A DNA stretch of 64,000 bases from a bacterium (GTDB taxonomy: Bacteria > Oederibacteriota > CAKKQC01): NCBI GenBank assembly GCA_919901855.1, contig CAKKQC010000010.1:1-64000 (forward strand), read 5' to 3'. A model generated the notes under the pieces. It saw only the letters and a program-made list of their open reading frames with translations. It searched no databases and had not been told where the DNA came from. Position numbers and translations under genes: made by a program. Below, piece after piece: positions 16,557 to 25,468 of the stretch (position 1 is its first letter; each line of letters opens with the position of its first letter).

Positions 16557-18214
16557 CGGCGCCTCACGCGCGCGTCGCGGACGACGGACACGCGAACCGG
16601 CCGGTTCGCGCGGGCGAGCGCCGGGCCTTCGTGCGATCCGCGTCAGTGCTCGGGAGCTGGACCCTCGTTTCCCGGGTCCTCGGGTACGTCAGGGATTCGC
16701 TGAACGCCGCGCTCTTCGGGGCCGGGGCGGTCGCGGACGCCTACTTCGTCGCGTTCCGCATCCCGAACCTGCTCCGGGACCTCGTGGGGGAGGGCGCGTT
16801 CTCGGCGGCGGTCGTGCCGACGGTCGTCTCGACGCTCCAGAAGGGGGGGCCGAGGGAGGTGCATCGCCTGCTGGCCGCCCTTCTGACCGTCGTCGCGCTG
16901 GGCGGCGCGGTCGTGGCCGCGGTCGGGGTCCTCATCGCCCCGTGGCTCGTTTCCCTGCTGGCGCCCGGGTTCGCGGCGTCGCCGGCGAAGTTCGCCCTCA
17001 CGGTCACGCTCACGCGCTGGCTTTTCCCGTTCATCGCGTTCATGAGCCTGGCGGCTTCGGTGATGGGCTACCTGAACGCGCGGGAGCGGTTCGGCCCGGG
17101 CGCCTTCGCCCCGGTGGCCCTCAACCTGTGCATAATCGCGGGCGGGGTTCTGCTCTGTCCGCTCTTCGGGACGGGACCGGAGACCCGGATCTACGGCTGG
17201 ACGCTCGGCGTGCTCCTGGGCGGACTGGCGCAGTGGCTGGTGCAGTTGCCGGCCGCCCGCTCGCTCGGGTTCCGGTACGAATGGCGGCTCTGGCACCCGG
17301 GCCTCCGCGCGATCGGGGTGCTCATGGTGCCGGCGCTCGTCGGGTTCTCGGTCAGCCAGATCTACCTGCTGGTGAACACGATCCTGGCCTCGCTCCTCGC
17401 CGAAGGGAGCGTCGCCTACCTCTACTACGGCAACCGGCTTATGCAGTTGCCGCTGGGGGTCATGGGGGTCGCGCTCTCGACGGCGGCGTACCCCGTGGTC
17501 GCGCGTGCGCTCGCGAAGGGGCGTCCAGGGGACGCAGCCGTCCCCCTGAACCACGCGCTTGCGCTGACCGCGTTCTCGGTCCTGCCGGCGTCCGCGGGCC
17601 TGATCGCGCTCTCGCCCTGGATCAACCGCCTCCTCTTCCGGTACGGCCGGTTTGGCGCCGAGGACGCGGCCGTGACGGCGGCGGTGGCGTCCGCATACGC
17701 GATCGGGATCGTCGGTCACGCGTGCGGCCGGGTCCTGACCCCGCCGTTCTACGCGGCGGGCCGGCCGTCCGTGCCGGTCGCCGTCGCCGTCGCCGGCGTC
17801 ACCTGCAACATCCTGCTTTCGGTCGTGCTCATGTTCCCGCTCGGCGCGGCCGGCCTGCCGCTCTCGACGAGCGTGGTCGCCATCGTGACGGCGGTCTGGC
17901 TGGGCTGGCGCTTGCGCGGGATCGTGCCCGGACTGGGGGGGCTGCGGCTGGCCGGCGCCTTCGCGGGGTCGCTCGCCGCTTCGGCCGCCATGGGGCTGGC
18001 CGTCTGGGCGGGGGCCCGCTGGGGCGACCAGGCGCTCGCCGCGGCGGGATGGGGGATGCGCGCGCGCGACGCGGCCGTGACCGTCGGGGGGATCGCGATG
18101 GGGCTGTCGGTCTACGCCGCGTTTACGTGGACGCTGGGTCTCCGCGAGTTCGAGGATGCGCGCGACGGGCTTGCGCATCTGACGACGCGGGCGCGGCGGA
18201 CGACGCGCCCGTGA
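16553..18214 (+). CDS. murJ: Lipid II flippase MurJ
   Basis: This inner-membrane flippase exports the peptidoglycan precursor lipid II. The 553-residue product belongs to the MOP superfamily and has about 14 hydrophobic helices. Family hallmarks are visible: SASVLGSWTLVSRVLGYVRDSL at the N-terminus, ADAYFVAFRIPNLLRDLVGEGAFSAAVVP, the VAYLYYGNRLMQLPLGVMGVALSTAAYP stretch, and the later GRVLTPPFYAAGRPSVPV segment. ATG 16553 overlaps the regulator's stop (ATGA) and is preceded by GGGGGGAAA. It forms one unit with the PilSR-like genes and the alkyltransferase that follows; a link between pilus control and murJ is not obvious. Confidence 0.92.
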   Translation: MTAPHARVADDGHANRPVRAGERRAFVRSASVLGSWTLVSRVLGYVRDSLNAALFGAGAVADAYFVAFRIPNLLRDLVGEGAFSAAVVPTVVSTLQKGGPREVHRLLAALLTVVALGGAVVAAVGVLIAPWLVSLLAPGFAASPAKFALTVTLTRWLFPFIAFMSLAASVMGYLNARERFGPGAFAPVALNLCIIAGGVLLCPLFGTGPETRIYGWTLGVLLGGLAQWLVQLPAARSLGFRYEWRLWHPGLRAIGVLMVPALVGFSVSQIYLLVNTILASLLAEGSVAYLYYGNRLMQLPLGVMGVALSTAAYPVVARALAKGRPGDAAVPLNHALALTAFSVLPASAGLIALSPWINRLLFRYGRFGAEDAAVTAAVASAYAIGIVGHACGRVLTPPFYAAGRPSVPVAVAVAGVTCNILLSVVLMFPLGAAGLPLSTSVVAIVTAVWLGWRLRGIVPGLGGLRLAGAFAGSLAASAAMGLAVWAGARWGDQALAAAGWGMRARDAAVTVGGIAMGLSVYAAFTWTLGLREFEDARDGLAHLTTRARRTTRP

Positions 18215-18504
18215 CGGCCTTCCGCCTGCCCGCGGGAACGGGTACGCCGTTCCAGCGCCGGGTCTGGACGCTCGCTCTCACGATCCCGCGCGGCCGCGTC
18301 CGGACCTACGGGTGGATGGCGGCGCGGCTGCACTCGTCGCCGCGCGCGGTCGGCCAGGCGCTCAAGGCGAATCCGTTCGCGCCCCGGGTGCCGTGCCACC
18401 GGATCGTTGCGGCGGACGGGATCGGCGGCTACGGGGGCCGCTGGAACTCGGAGAAGAAGCGGCGCCTGCTCGCGCGCGAGGGCGTGGTGGTCCCGCGCCC
18501 GTGA
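18211..18504 (+). CDS. Small MGMT-fold DNA alkyltransferase
   Basis: This 97-residue protein consists only of the DNA-binding and active-site domain of O6-methylguanine-DNA methyltransferases. It has the wing region IPRGRVRTYGWMAARL, the arginine-finger helix SPRAVGQALKANPF, and the active-site motif VPCHRIVAADG with Cys62. Because the cysteine is kept it is not an ATL protein, in which Trp takes that place, though it has the ATL-like short length. It may repair O6-alkylguanine directly, or hand lesions to nucleotide excision repair. GTG 18211 overlaps the murJ stop, so it is translated as the last gene of that unit. Confidence 0.82.
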   Translation: MTAFRLPAGTGTPFQRRVWTLALTIPRGRVRTYGWMAARLHSSPRAVGQALKANPFAPRVPCHRIVAADGIGGYGGRWNSEKKRRLLAREGVVVPRP

Positions 18505-18525
18505 GGGCGCTCGTCCAGCGGGGCC

Positions 18526-18554
18526 TTGACTGGTACCCGGGTTTCTGGTCTCAT
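18526..18554 (+). promoter_or_regulatory. Sigma-70-type promoter of the ferredoxin gene
   Basis: TTGACT (18526-18531), 17 bases, TCTCAT (18549-18554). This would give a leader of about 50 bases that carries the strong ribosome binding site. Confidence 0.5.
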
Positions 18555-18595
18555 TGTCCTGTCTTCAATATTGTTTGACCCGCAAGACAAAGACG

Positions 18596-18604
18596 AGGAG
18601 GAGG
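18596..18604 (+). promoter_or_regulatory. Ribosome binding site deciding the ferredoxin start
   Basis: AGGAGGAGG lies six bases before ATG 18611. It rejects the longer in-frame reading from 18554, whose extra residues are not ferredoxin-like. Confidence 0.75.
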
Positions 18605-18610
18605 ACCGAC

Positions 18611-18928
18611 ATGGCGTATGTGGTTGGGGAGAAGTGCCTGGGTGAGCAGTACGCACAGTGCGTTTCCGCGTGCCCGGTCGAGTGCATGTATCCGGGCGAG
18701 CACAACGGCGAGAAGTTCCTCGTGATCGACCCCGAGCTGTGCATCAACTGCGGGGCGTGCCAGCCGCAGTGCCCGATCCTGGCGATCTTCGACAGCGAGG
18801 ACAGCGCCGGGCCGCAGTGGACGGCGGTCAACAAGGACCTCGCACCGAAGTTCAAGGCCAACGCCAAGGTGGAGCCGCGCGCGGCGAACGATCCGCCGAA
18901 GAAGCCGGGGCACAAGCTCGGCGGCTGA
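18611..18928 (+). CDS. 7Fe ferredoxin ([3Fe-4S][4Fe-4S])
   Basis: This is a small soluble electron carrier of 105 residues. The cysteines have the spacing of Azotobacter-type 7Fe ferredoxins: Cys9-x7-Cys17-x3-Cys21-x3-Cys25, then Cys44-xx-Cys47-xx-Cys50-xxx-Cys54-Pro. In that family Cys9/17/54 hold the 3Fe cluster and Cys21/44/47/50 the 4Fe cluster. The PVECMYPGE and CINCGACQPQCP segments are typical. The Lys/Pro-rich tail is probably flexible. It is monocistronic: its own promoter lies upstream and two hairpins follow. The redox partner cannot be told from context. Confidence 0.9.
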   Translation: MAYVVGEKCLGEQYAQCVSACPVECMYPGEHNGEKFLVIDPELCINCGACQPQCPILAIFDSEDSAGPQWTAVNKDLAPKFKANAKVEPRAANDPPKKPGHKLGG

Positions 18929-18952
18929 CGCCCAATAGGCGGTTCCTGCAAG

Positions 18953-19036
18953 ACGGGCGGGCTCGCCGGTAGCGGAGAGCCCGCCCGGTGCGTTTCCGGG
19001 GCCCTGCCTGCGGGTCCCTTGACCGGCTGGGACCCG
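18953..19036. terminator. Two GC-rich hairpins after the ferredoxin gene
   Basis: CGGGCGGGCTC (18953-18963) pairs perfectly with GAGCCCGCCCG (18976-18986). GCGGGTCCC (19009-19017) pairs with GGGACCCGC (19028-19036). Neither has a T-run. The second ends one base before the GTG of the next gene, so it could also hide that start. Confidence 0.5.
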
Positions 19037-19037
19037 C

Positions 19038-21254
19038 GTGCGGAGAATGATCCTGGCGGGCAATAGCCCCGGGAGGGCCGATCTGCCGAACGTGTGGGAC
19101 AACCTCTGGGCCGCGATCGCGGGAAGGCCGGGCGCTTCCCCGGCGGCGAACGATGCATGGTCGCACGAAGTCTTCCGGCACCATCCCCTGCCCATGTGGA
19201 TTACGGACGTGGAGACGGGGGAGTTCGTCGAGGTGAACGCGTCGGCCCTCCGCCACTACGGTTACACTCGGGCCGAGTTCCTGCGGTTGACCCTCAACGA
19301 TCTGCGCCTCCCCGAGGACATCCCGCGCGTCAAGGCGTATCTCGAGAGCCTGGGTCCCCTGACCGGCCCGGTGGACGTCGGAGTCTGGCGGCATCTTCGC
19401 AAGACCGGGGAGTCCGTCGAGATGCACGTCACGCTGATGCCGGTCGAGTTCGCGGGGCGTCCTTCCCGCGCGGTCATGGCCTCCGATGTGACGCCCCAGC
19501 GGGTAGCCCAGGACGCTCTCGCCGAGATCCGCCAGCAGTTCGGATCGCTCCTGGATATCGTGCCAAATCCGATCACGATGACCGACCTCGAGGGCCGCGT
19601 GGTCCTCGTCAACCAGAAGGCCAAGGAGCGCTGGGGTGTCACGGATGAGAAGCAGTTGCTTGGTCTCAACGCCTTCGACTTCATCGCGCCCGAGGACCGG
19701 GAGCGGGCGAAGGAGAACATGGCGGCCACCATGCGCGACGGGGCCATTCGCGAGGTCGAATACACGATCCTGCGGCGGGACGGCTCGTCGTACCCGGGCG
19801 AGCTCTCGGCCTCCCTCGTCCGCGACGCGCAGGGAAACCCGAAGTGGTTCCTCGGCGTCATCCGCGACCTCTCGGAGCGCAAGATGGCCGAAGCCCAGCT
19901 CAAGCACTACGCTCTCCACGACGCGCTCACGACCCTGCCGAACCCCGAGCTCTTCCGTGAGCATGTGGCCCGGTCCGTGGACCGCGCGGTCCGGCAGGAC
20001 GGGTGGCAGTACGCCGTGCTCCTGCTCGACCTCGACCGGTTCAAGACCGCGAACGAGAGTCTGGGCCACCACGCCGGCGACCAGCTCCTCATGGGCGTGA
20101 CCGGCCGGCTCAAGGACTGCGTTCGGCCGGGCGACATCCTCGCCCGGTACGGCGGCGACGAGTTCGCCGTCCTGCTCAACGCCCTCAAGGACCGGCACGA
20201 CGCGATCGCGGTCGCGGACCGGATCCAGCAGGCGCTCAAGGAGCCGTTCCGAATCCAGGGGCAGGAAGTGCACATCTCGGCCTCGGTGGGCATCGCCCAC
20301 GGCCAGCCCGTTCACGCCAAGGCCGAGGACGTGCTCCGCGACGCCGCGGCGGCGCTGACGCGGGCGAAGGGTATGGGGAAGGCCCGGTTCGTCGTGTTCG
20401 CGGACGGGATGCAGTATCCCGCGATCAAGCTCGTCCAGCTCGAGAACGAGCTGCGGCACGCCGTGGACCGGCTCGAATTCGAGGTCCACTACCAGCCGCT
20501 GGTGTCCCTGAAGGACGGCGGGATCACGGCGCTCGAGGCCCTCGTGCGCTGGCGCCATCCGACGCGGGACCTGGTCCTGCCGGCCGAGTTCATCCCGATG
20601 GCCGAGGACACGGGGCTGATCGAGCCGATCGGGGAATGGGTGCTGCGGACCGCGTGCGCGCACCGGCGCGAGTGGCGGGCCCCCGGCGGCCGGCCCCTGC
20701 GCGTGAGCGTGAACGTGTCGGCCCGCCAATTCCAGCGCCAGAACCTGCCCGAGCTCCTGCGCCAGGTGCTCAAGGACGAGGCCGTGCCGGCCTCCGCCCT
20801 GGCGCTCGAGATCACGGAGTCCGTGGCGATGGAAAACCTCGCCTACAGCGTGTCGGTGCTGACCGAGCTGGCGCGGATGGGCATCGAGGTCATGATCGAC
20901 GACTTCGGGATCGGCTACTCCTCCCTGAACTACCTCAAGCGGTTCCCGATTCGGACGATCAAGGTGGACCGGTCGTTCATCCACGACGTCGCCACGAGCC
21001 CGGACGACGCCGCGATCACGCGTGCGATCGTGGCCATGGCGCACAGCCTGAATCTCGTCGTCGTGGCGGAGGGGGTGGAGACGGCGACCCAGCTCGCCCT
21101 CGTCCGCAAGTTCCGGTGCGACCAGGCGCAGGGCTTTCTCCTCAGCCGGCCGGTCCCGGCATCGACCGTGGCCGCCCTGCTCGCGAAGAAGCACCCCTTC
21201 GAATCGTTCCGCGCCGGGCGCGGGACGAGCGGCGGGCCGAAGAAGAAGGGTTGA
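19038..21254 (+). CDS. PAS-PAS-GGDEF-EAL cyclic-di-GMP enzyme
   Basis: This cytoplasmic signalling protein has 738 residues and no membrane segment. Two PAS domains (about residues 45-160 and 170-290; FRHHPLPMWITDVETG and DIVPNPITMTDLEGRVV) are followed by GGDEF (about 290-470) and EAL (about 475-720). The cyclase site YGGDEF (372-376) and the product-inhibition I-site RPGD (363-366) are both intact. The EAL domain keeps LEALVRW (499-505), NVSARQF, EITES, IDDFGIGYSS, IKVDRSF and EGVET, so both cyclase and phosphodiesterase may work. GTG 19038 is the first start after the ferredoxin hairpins; a later start is possible since conserved sequence begins near residue 40. Another c-di-GMP protein (PilZ) lies at 61846. 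Confidence 0.9.
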   Translation: MRRMILAGNSPGRADLPNVWDNLWAAIAGRPGASPAANDAWSHEVFRHHPLPMWITDVETGEFVEVNASALRHYGYTRAEFLRLTLNDLRLPEDIPRVKAYLESLGPLTGPVDVGVWRHLRKTGESVEMHVTLMPVEFAGRPSRAVMASDVTPQRVAQDALAEIRQQFGSLLDIVPNPITMTDLEGRVVLVNQKAKERWGVTDEKQLLGLNAFDFIAPEDRERAKENMAATMRDGAIREVEYTILRRDGSSYPGELSASLVRDAQGNPKWFLGVIRDLSERKMAEAQLKHYALHDALTTLPNPELFREHVARSVDRAVRQDGWQYAVLLLDLDRFKTANESLGHHAGDQLLMGVTGRLKDCVRPGDILARYGGDEFAVLLNALKDRHDAIAVADRIQQALKEPFRIQGQEVHISASVGIAHGQPVHAKAEDVLRDAAAALTRAKGMGKARFVVFADGMQYPAIKLVQLENELRHAVDRLEFEVHYQPLVSLKDGGITALEALVRWRHPTRDLVLPAEFIPMAEDTGLIEPIGEWVLRTACAHRREWRAPGGRPLRVSVNVSARQFQRQNLPELLRQVLKDEAVPASALALEITESVAMENLAYSVSVLTELARMGIEVMIDDFGIGYSSLNYLKRFPIRTIKVDRSFIHDVATSPDDAAITRAIVAMAHSLNLVVVAEGVETATQLALVRKFRCDQAQGFLLSRPVPASTVAALLAKKHPFESFRAGRGTSGGPKKKG

Positions 21255-21261
21255 CCCGGCG

Positions 21262-22827
21262 CTACCTTCGCAAGTCGAGGACGACGGCCAGCGGCACGCC
21301 CATCCGCGATACCGTGATGACTTCCTTCCCTCCCCGGGGAGGCACGCATTCGCCCCAGGCAGCGGTCATGCCCAGGTAGAAATCGGCCCGCGCACCCCCG
21401 GTGGCGCGCACGAACCGGGGCCCCAGGGCCTCCGAGGCGGGCGCCCAGTCGCCGCACAACCGTACCCGCCATGTCCCGGTCCGCGGCTCCGCGGCCACGC
21501 GCGATGACAACCCGGCCGCCGCTTCCGTAATCGCGGTGCCCCAGTACTCGGTGTCGAACCGCCCCGCGGCGCCCCGGAGCCCCCCGGCGAAGGCGTTGAA
21601 CGACGCGTACTCGTACGGAAACAGCCGGGCGGTTAGAACGACCTGGCGGGCCGCGGCCACGACGAGAACAGCCGCGAGGACGGCGCTGCTCCGGTGGGAC
21701 AGGTGCGCCAGCAGGCGCTCCAGCGCGACCGCGGCGAGACAGGCGAGCGCGGGGAGGATGAAGAGCGTGTGGCGAATGCCGTTGTACATGGGCGTCCGGC
21801 GGGCGACGGCGTAGAGCAGCGGGAAGGCCGCACAGAGGCACACCGTCGCGACGGCGAGCACGGCGGGGTCGCGCCGCCATTCCCGGCGCCGCCGGCCCAG
21901 GCGCCGGAGCCGCGCCACCGCGAGCCCCGCCCCGGCCGCGAGCAGCAGGAGCAGGGGCTCGGGGAGGGTGAGGCCCAGCAGCACGGGTAGGTACGACCGC
22001 GGCAGCCGGGTCGCGACCTCGAGCCGGCCGTCGAAGAGGACGGGGAACGGGGTCGGGAACCGGTCGAAGACCCGCAGGGCGTCGAAGAGCCCGGTGACCG
22101 GGTGCGCGAGCGCGTATGGCCACGCCGCGAGCATGACGAGCCAGGCAATGCACGTCGTCAGCAGAAGGGTCCGCGCATACGGCCACACCCCCGGACGCCC
22201 CGGCGCGATCGCGGCGTGGGTGGCCAGCAAGGCGGCCAGACAGGCGAGGTAGATGACGCCTCCCGCCCGGACGCCGAGCGCGGCGCCGATGGCCACACCC
22301 GTCAAGGCCGCGAGGCCGGGCGGCGGGGCGCCGCCCGCCCGCGCCATCCGGACCAGCCCCGAAAGCGCCCACGCGCCGGCCGCCGCGAAGGGGATGTCCT
22401 TGGAGTTGATGAACATCTGGCCCCACCAGCCCGGGATGAGCGCGAGCAGGAGGGCCGCCACGAAGGCCGCGCGGGGTCCCCCGAGCGCGAGGGCGGCGTG
22501 CCAGCATCCCGCGATCCCGGCCAGTCCGGCGACGGCGCCCGCCAGCGACCGGGTTGCGTGGACGCCGAGGGCAGAGCGCGACGCCAGCCACGAGACCGGG
22601 GTCTCGAAGAGGCCGCCGTAGTAGCGCCAGTCCCAACTGAAGTTGCAGCGGACGTCACGTCCTCCCGTGGCGTAAAACCGTCCGAGGAGCGTTCCGTAGG
22701 CCTGCTGGGTCGGCTCGTCCGCCGCTACGCCGTAAGAGCGGAACGTGGCCAGCGCGACGCCCGCCAGGACGGCGAACAGGACGAGCGTGGCGAGGTGCCA
22801 GCGGGCGCCGGACCCGGGGGGAGCCAT
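21262..22827 (-). CDS. GT39/ArnT-like membrane glycosyltransferase
   Basis: This polytopic protein of 521 residues has about ten membrane helices. The first loop carries acidic AADEPTQQAYGTLLGRFY and the next WDWRYYGGLFE, resembling the catalytic loops of polyprenyl-phosphate-dependent mannosyl/arabinosyl transferases (GT39/GT83 clan). PGWWGQMFINSKDIPFAA and YNGIRHTLFILPAL also fit that group. It probably transfers a sugar to a protein or lipid outside the inner membrane; donor and acceptor are unknown. ATG 22827 is chosen because a TATGAT box lies seven bases upstream; ATG 22839 is in frame but falls inside that box. It diverges from the next gene over a shared promoter core. Confidence 0.72.
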   Translation of the reverse strand: MAPPGSGARWHLATLVLFAVLAGVALATFRSYGVAADEPTQQAYGTLLGRFYATGGRDVRCNFSWDWRYYGGLFETPVSWLASRSALGVHATRSLAGAVAGLAGIAGCWHAALALGGPRAAFVAALLLALIPGWWGQMFINSKDIPFAAAGAWALSGLVRMARAGGAPPPGLAALTGVAIGAALGVRAGGVIYLACLAALLATHAAIAPGRPGVWPYARTLLLTTCIAWLVMLAAWPYALAHPVTGLFDALRVFDRFPTPFPVLFDGRLEVATRLPRSYLPVLLGLTLPEPLLLLLAAGAGLAVARLRRLGRRRREWRRDPAVLAVATVCLCAAFPLLYAVARRTPMYNGIRHTLFILPALACLAAVALERLLAHLSHRSSAVLAAVLVVAAARQVVLTARLFPYEYASFNAFAGGLRGAAGRFDTEYWGTAITEAAAGLSSRVAAEPRTGTWRVRLCGDWAPASEALGPRFVRATGGARADFYLGMTAAWGECVPPRGGKEVITVSRMGVPLAVVLDLRR

Positions 22828-22833
22828 GGACCG

Positions 22834-22840
22834 TATCATA
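22834..22840. promoter_or_regulatory. Bidirectional -10 core between divergent membrane genes
   Basis: TATCATA serves both strands. Plus TATCAT (22834-22839) is seven bases before ATG 22847; minus TATGAT (22840-22835) is seven bases before ATG 22827. Both transcripts would be leaderless. Confidence 0.5.
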
Positions 22841-22846
22841 GAAGGA

Positions 22847-25450
22847 ATGCACGCACTCTTCGTGGTCTGGGCAGTCGTGATCCTCGTCCAGCTCGCCCGG
22901 CCGCTCTCGGGCGCGTGGGCCGGGGCCATGGTCCAGCTCGGGACGGGCTGGGCCGCGCCGTCGGCCGCCGGCGTCCTCGCCGCCGCGACGGCCCACGCCT
23001 CGGTCCTCCTCGCGGCGGGCGGGATCGCGGGGGTCCTGTGGCTCGCGGGGCTCGCCGTTCTGCCGTGGAGCCGCTCCCCGCGCGGGCTCTCGGCGTTCGC
23101 CGCGTTCCCCGCCGGCTACGCGGGGGTGAGTCTCGGGTATCTCGGCCTCGCGCTGACGGGGCTCTGGTTCCCGCGCGTGCTCCTCCCGGTCCTGGTCCTG
23201 CCCGGGCTGGTCGCCGTGCTCGTCCGCGGGCGCCGGCTGCTCCCGCGCGGGACGGCGTGGCCGGCGGCGGACGGCCCGGGTGTGCTTGCGCTGGCGGTCC
23301 TCACGTGCGTCGTGCCGTGGGCGCTCGCGCCCGAGACGCACCCCGACGGCTGGGAGTACTTCCTCGCCGGGCCCGCGCGGTGGCTCGCGGCGCACCGGTT
23401 CTCGGTCCGGGGCGGGACGCCGCCCCTGCACTATCCCGACATCGCCGAGATGCTCTACGTCCTCCCGGTGTGGCTGGGGCTGGATGCGGTCGCGAAGTGG
23501 CTGAACGCGCTCGCCATGCTCTGCGGCGCGCTCTCCGTGGCCTCGCTCCTCCCGCGGGAATCGCGGAGCATGGGGTTGCTCCTGTTCGTGACCGCCGCGA
23601 CGCCGTTGTTCCTCATGACGACGGGGAAGAACGAGGGCTTCGCGGCGGGGTTCGTCCTCCTCGCGGTCGCGTGCGCGTGGCGGAATGCCTGGACGGCGGG
23701 CGGGTTCTTCGCCGGGCTCGCGCTCTCGACGAAATACCTCTCGGTGCTCAACCTCGCCTGGCTGCCGCTCCTCATGACGCCGGGGCGCCGCCGCGCCCAG
23801 TTCACGCGGTGGGCCGCGCTCGCGGCGGGCACGACGGCGGCGTGGTGGGTGAAGGCGTGGCTGCTGACCGGCGATCCCGCGTACCCGGTGGCGTCCGGGT
23901 TCCTGCCCGGTCTGGTGGACGGCTGGGACGCCCGCAACGCCCGCGTCTGGCACCTGTGCACGGCCGTCGACCGCCCGGCCGGATCCTGGCCGGTCCGGGC
24001 CGTGCAGGGGTTGACACTGGAGAACGCGGCGCTCGCGCTGTGCCTCCCCGCCCTGCTCTGGGAGAAGGGGCGGGCGCGGCTCGCGGTCGCGGGCTCCGTG
24101 GCCGTCTACGCCGCCTGGCAGATCGGGTTCCCGGGACCCCAGACCGTGCGATGGGCGTTCCCCGGCGTGGCGGCGGCGCTCGTGCTCTCCGGCGGGCCGG
24201 CCCGCCGGTGGCTGGCGGGCCCGAAATATCTGCGCACGGCGTTGCTGGCCGTCTGCGTCGCGGGCGGCGTGCACGCATTCCTGCGGCTGGCCGGGAACGG
24301 CATGAACCCCCTGCCCTATCTCGCCGGAGCCGAATCCCGGGCGGGCTATCTCGCGCGGGCCTTTACGACCCTGGTTCCGGCGTCCGACGCGGTCCGCCGG
24401 GGCTTTTCCGGCGGCGCCCTGCTCCTCGTCGGCGAGGTGCGCGAGTACGGCCTGCCCTTCCCCTGCCGGCTCGCGAGCGCGCATGCGAGCGGGGAGGCTC
24501 CGCTCCTGTGGCGGCTCGTGCACGCGAGCGCGACCGAGCGCGACCTCGAGGTCCGGTTCCGCCAGCTCGGCATCCGCCGCGCACTGTACAACTACGTCAC
24601 GGTCAAGAACGTCCAGTTCTGCCACGCGCCGTTCCGGTGGGACGACCGGATGCTCAGGCTATACGCTGGGTTCGTCCTCCGGCACTTCAAGCCCCTCCGC
24701 GTCTCCGACGTCGCGGATTTCTCCAACGGCGGGTTCATTGTCTACGGCGTGACCGCCCGGGCGATCCCGAACCCTCCGAAGACGGCGCCGTACCTCCCGG
24801 GCGCGGAGGCCTACTGCCACACGGCGGTGCCGCTGCGGAACGCCGGGCGTATGCCGGAGGCCCTGCGCGCGTACGAGGCGCTCGCCGGGCTCTGTCCCGA
24901 GGTCCTGTCGTTCCAGGCGGAGTGGGGGCACACCCTCGAAATGGCCGGCGACTGGCCGGGGTCGTTCCGCCTCCTCGGGGCCGCGGTGCGCGCCGGATTC
25001 GCGGAGCCCTTTCACCTCGTGAACTTCGGGCTCGCCGCCCTCCAGATGGATCGCTACGCCGAGGCCGACGCCGTCCTCACGCGGTGCCTGGCCGGCGCGC
25101 CGTCGCATGCGGGCGCGGTTCGCGTCTCGCTGGGCTGGGCCCGCTACGGGCTGGCGCTGGAGGCGGGGAAGAAGCGGAATCTGGCGGTCGCGGAGGTGCG
25201 ACTGGCGGAGGCCGAGGGGCTCCTGGGCCTCCCGGCGGGCCCCCCGGGCGACCGGATCGAAAACGAGCGTCGGCGGCGGCTCGCGTACGTGCGCGGCCTG
25301 CAGGGCGACCTCGCGCGCGCCCGCCGCGAGTTCCCCCGCGCCGTCGAGCGATACCGCGCGGCGGCCGCGCTCGTGCCGGGGACCAACGAGGGGAACGTCT
25401 GGTCGGAACTGGCGTCCCGCCTCGCCAACCGCGGTATCACGGGTCCCTGA
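22847..25450 (+). CDS. Polytopic membrane protein with C-terminal TPR domain
   Basis: I do not recognise a named family. Of 867 residues, about 500 form roughly a dozen hydrophobic helices with GT-C-like features: the loop APETHPDGWEYFLAGP after an early helix, and TTGKNEGFAAGFVLLAVA. An extracytoplasmic domain follows (FNGGF-type segment DFSNGGFIVYGV), then ~250 residues of TPR-like helices (RMPEALRAYEALAGLCPEV, YAEADAVLTRCL). A paralogue with the same order lies at 30264. I infer a role in envelope glycan assembly, perhaps O-linked transfer, but no acceptor is known. ATG 22847 follows a TATCAT box by seven bases; ATG 22826, which overlaps the divergent gene's start, is an alternative. Confidence 0.72.
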   Translation: MHALFVVWAVVILVQLARPLSGAWAGAMVQLGTGWAAPSAAGVLAAATAHASVLLAAGGIAGVLWLAGLAVLPWSRSPRGLSAFAAFPAGYAGVSLGYLGLALTGLWFPRVLLPVLVLPGLVAVLVRGRRLLPRGTAWPAADGPGVLALAVLTCVVPWALAPETHPDGWEYFLAGPARWLAAHRFSVRGGTPPLHYPDIAEMLYVLPVWLGLDAVAKWLNALAMLCGALSVASLLPRESRSMGLLLFVTAATPLFLMTTGKNEGFAAGFVLLAVACAWRNAWTAGGFFAGLALSTKYLSVLNLAWLPLLMTPGRRRAQFTRWAALAAGTTAAWWVKAWLLTGDPAYPVASGFLPGLVDGWDARNARVWHLCTAVDRPAGSWPVRAVQGLTLENAALALCLPALLWEKGRARLAVAGSVAVYAAWQIGFPGPQTVRWAFPGVAAALVLSGGPARRWLAGPKYLRTALLAVCVAGGVHAFLRLAGNGMNPLPYLAGAESRAGYLARAFTTLVPASDAVRRGFSGGALLLVGEVREYGLPFPCRLASAHASGEAPLLWRLVHASATERDLEVRFRQLGIRRALYNYVTVKNVQFCHAPFRWDDRMLRLYAGFVLRHFKPLRVSDVADFSNGGFIVYGVTARAIPNPPKTAPYLPGAEAYCHTAVPLRNAGRMPEALRAYEALAGLCPEVLSFQAEWGHTLEMAGDWPGSFRLLGAAVRAGFAEPFHLVNFGLAALQMDRYAEADAVLTRCLAGAPSHAGAVRVSLGWARYGLALEAGKKRNLAVAEVRLAEAEGLLGLPAGPPGDRIENERRRRLAYVRGLQGDLARARREFPRAVERYRAAAALVPGTNEGNVWSELASRLANRGITGP

Positions 25451-25468
25451 TCCGCCGGGAACCGGCCT

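Noticed and set aside
17524-17546. Near-palindrome CAGGGGACG ... CGTCCCCCTG inside murJ
   Set aside because: One arm has an extra base and the encoded residues fit the normal MurJ alignment, so it is not evidence of an insertion.
14847-18178. Large minus-strand open frames under the PilSR/murJ genes
   Set aside because: Very high Arg/Glu/Asp/Pro content and no recognisable motif; the plus-strand genes carry full catalytic motifs.
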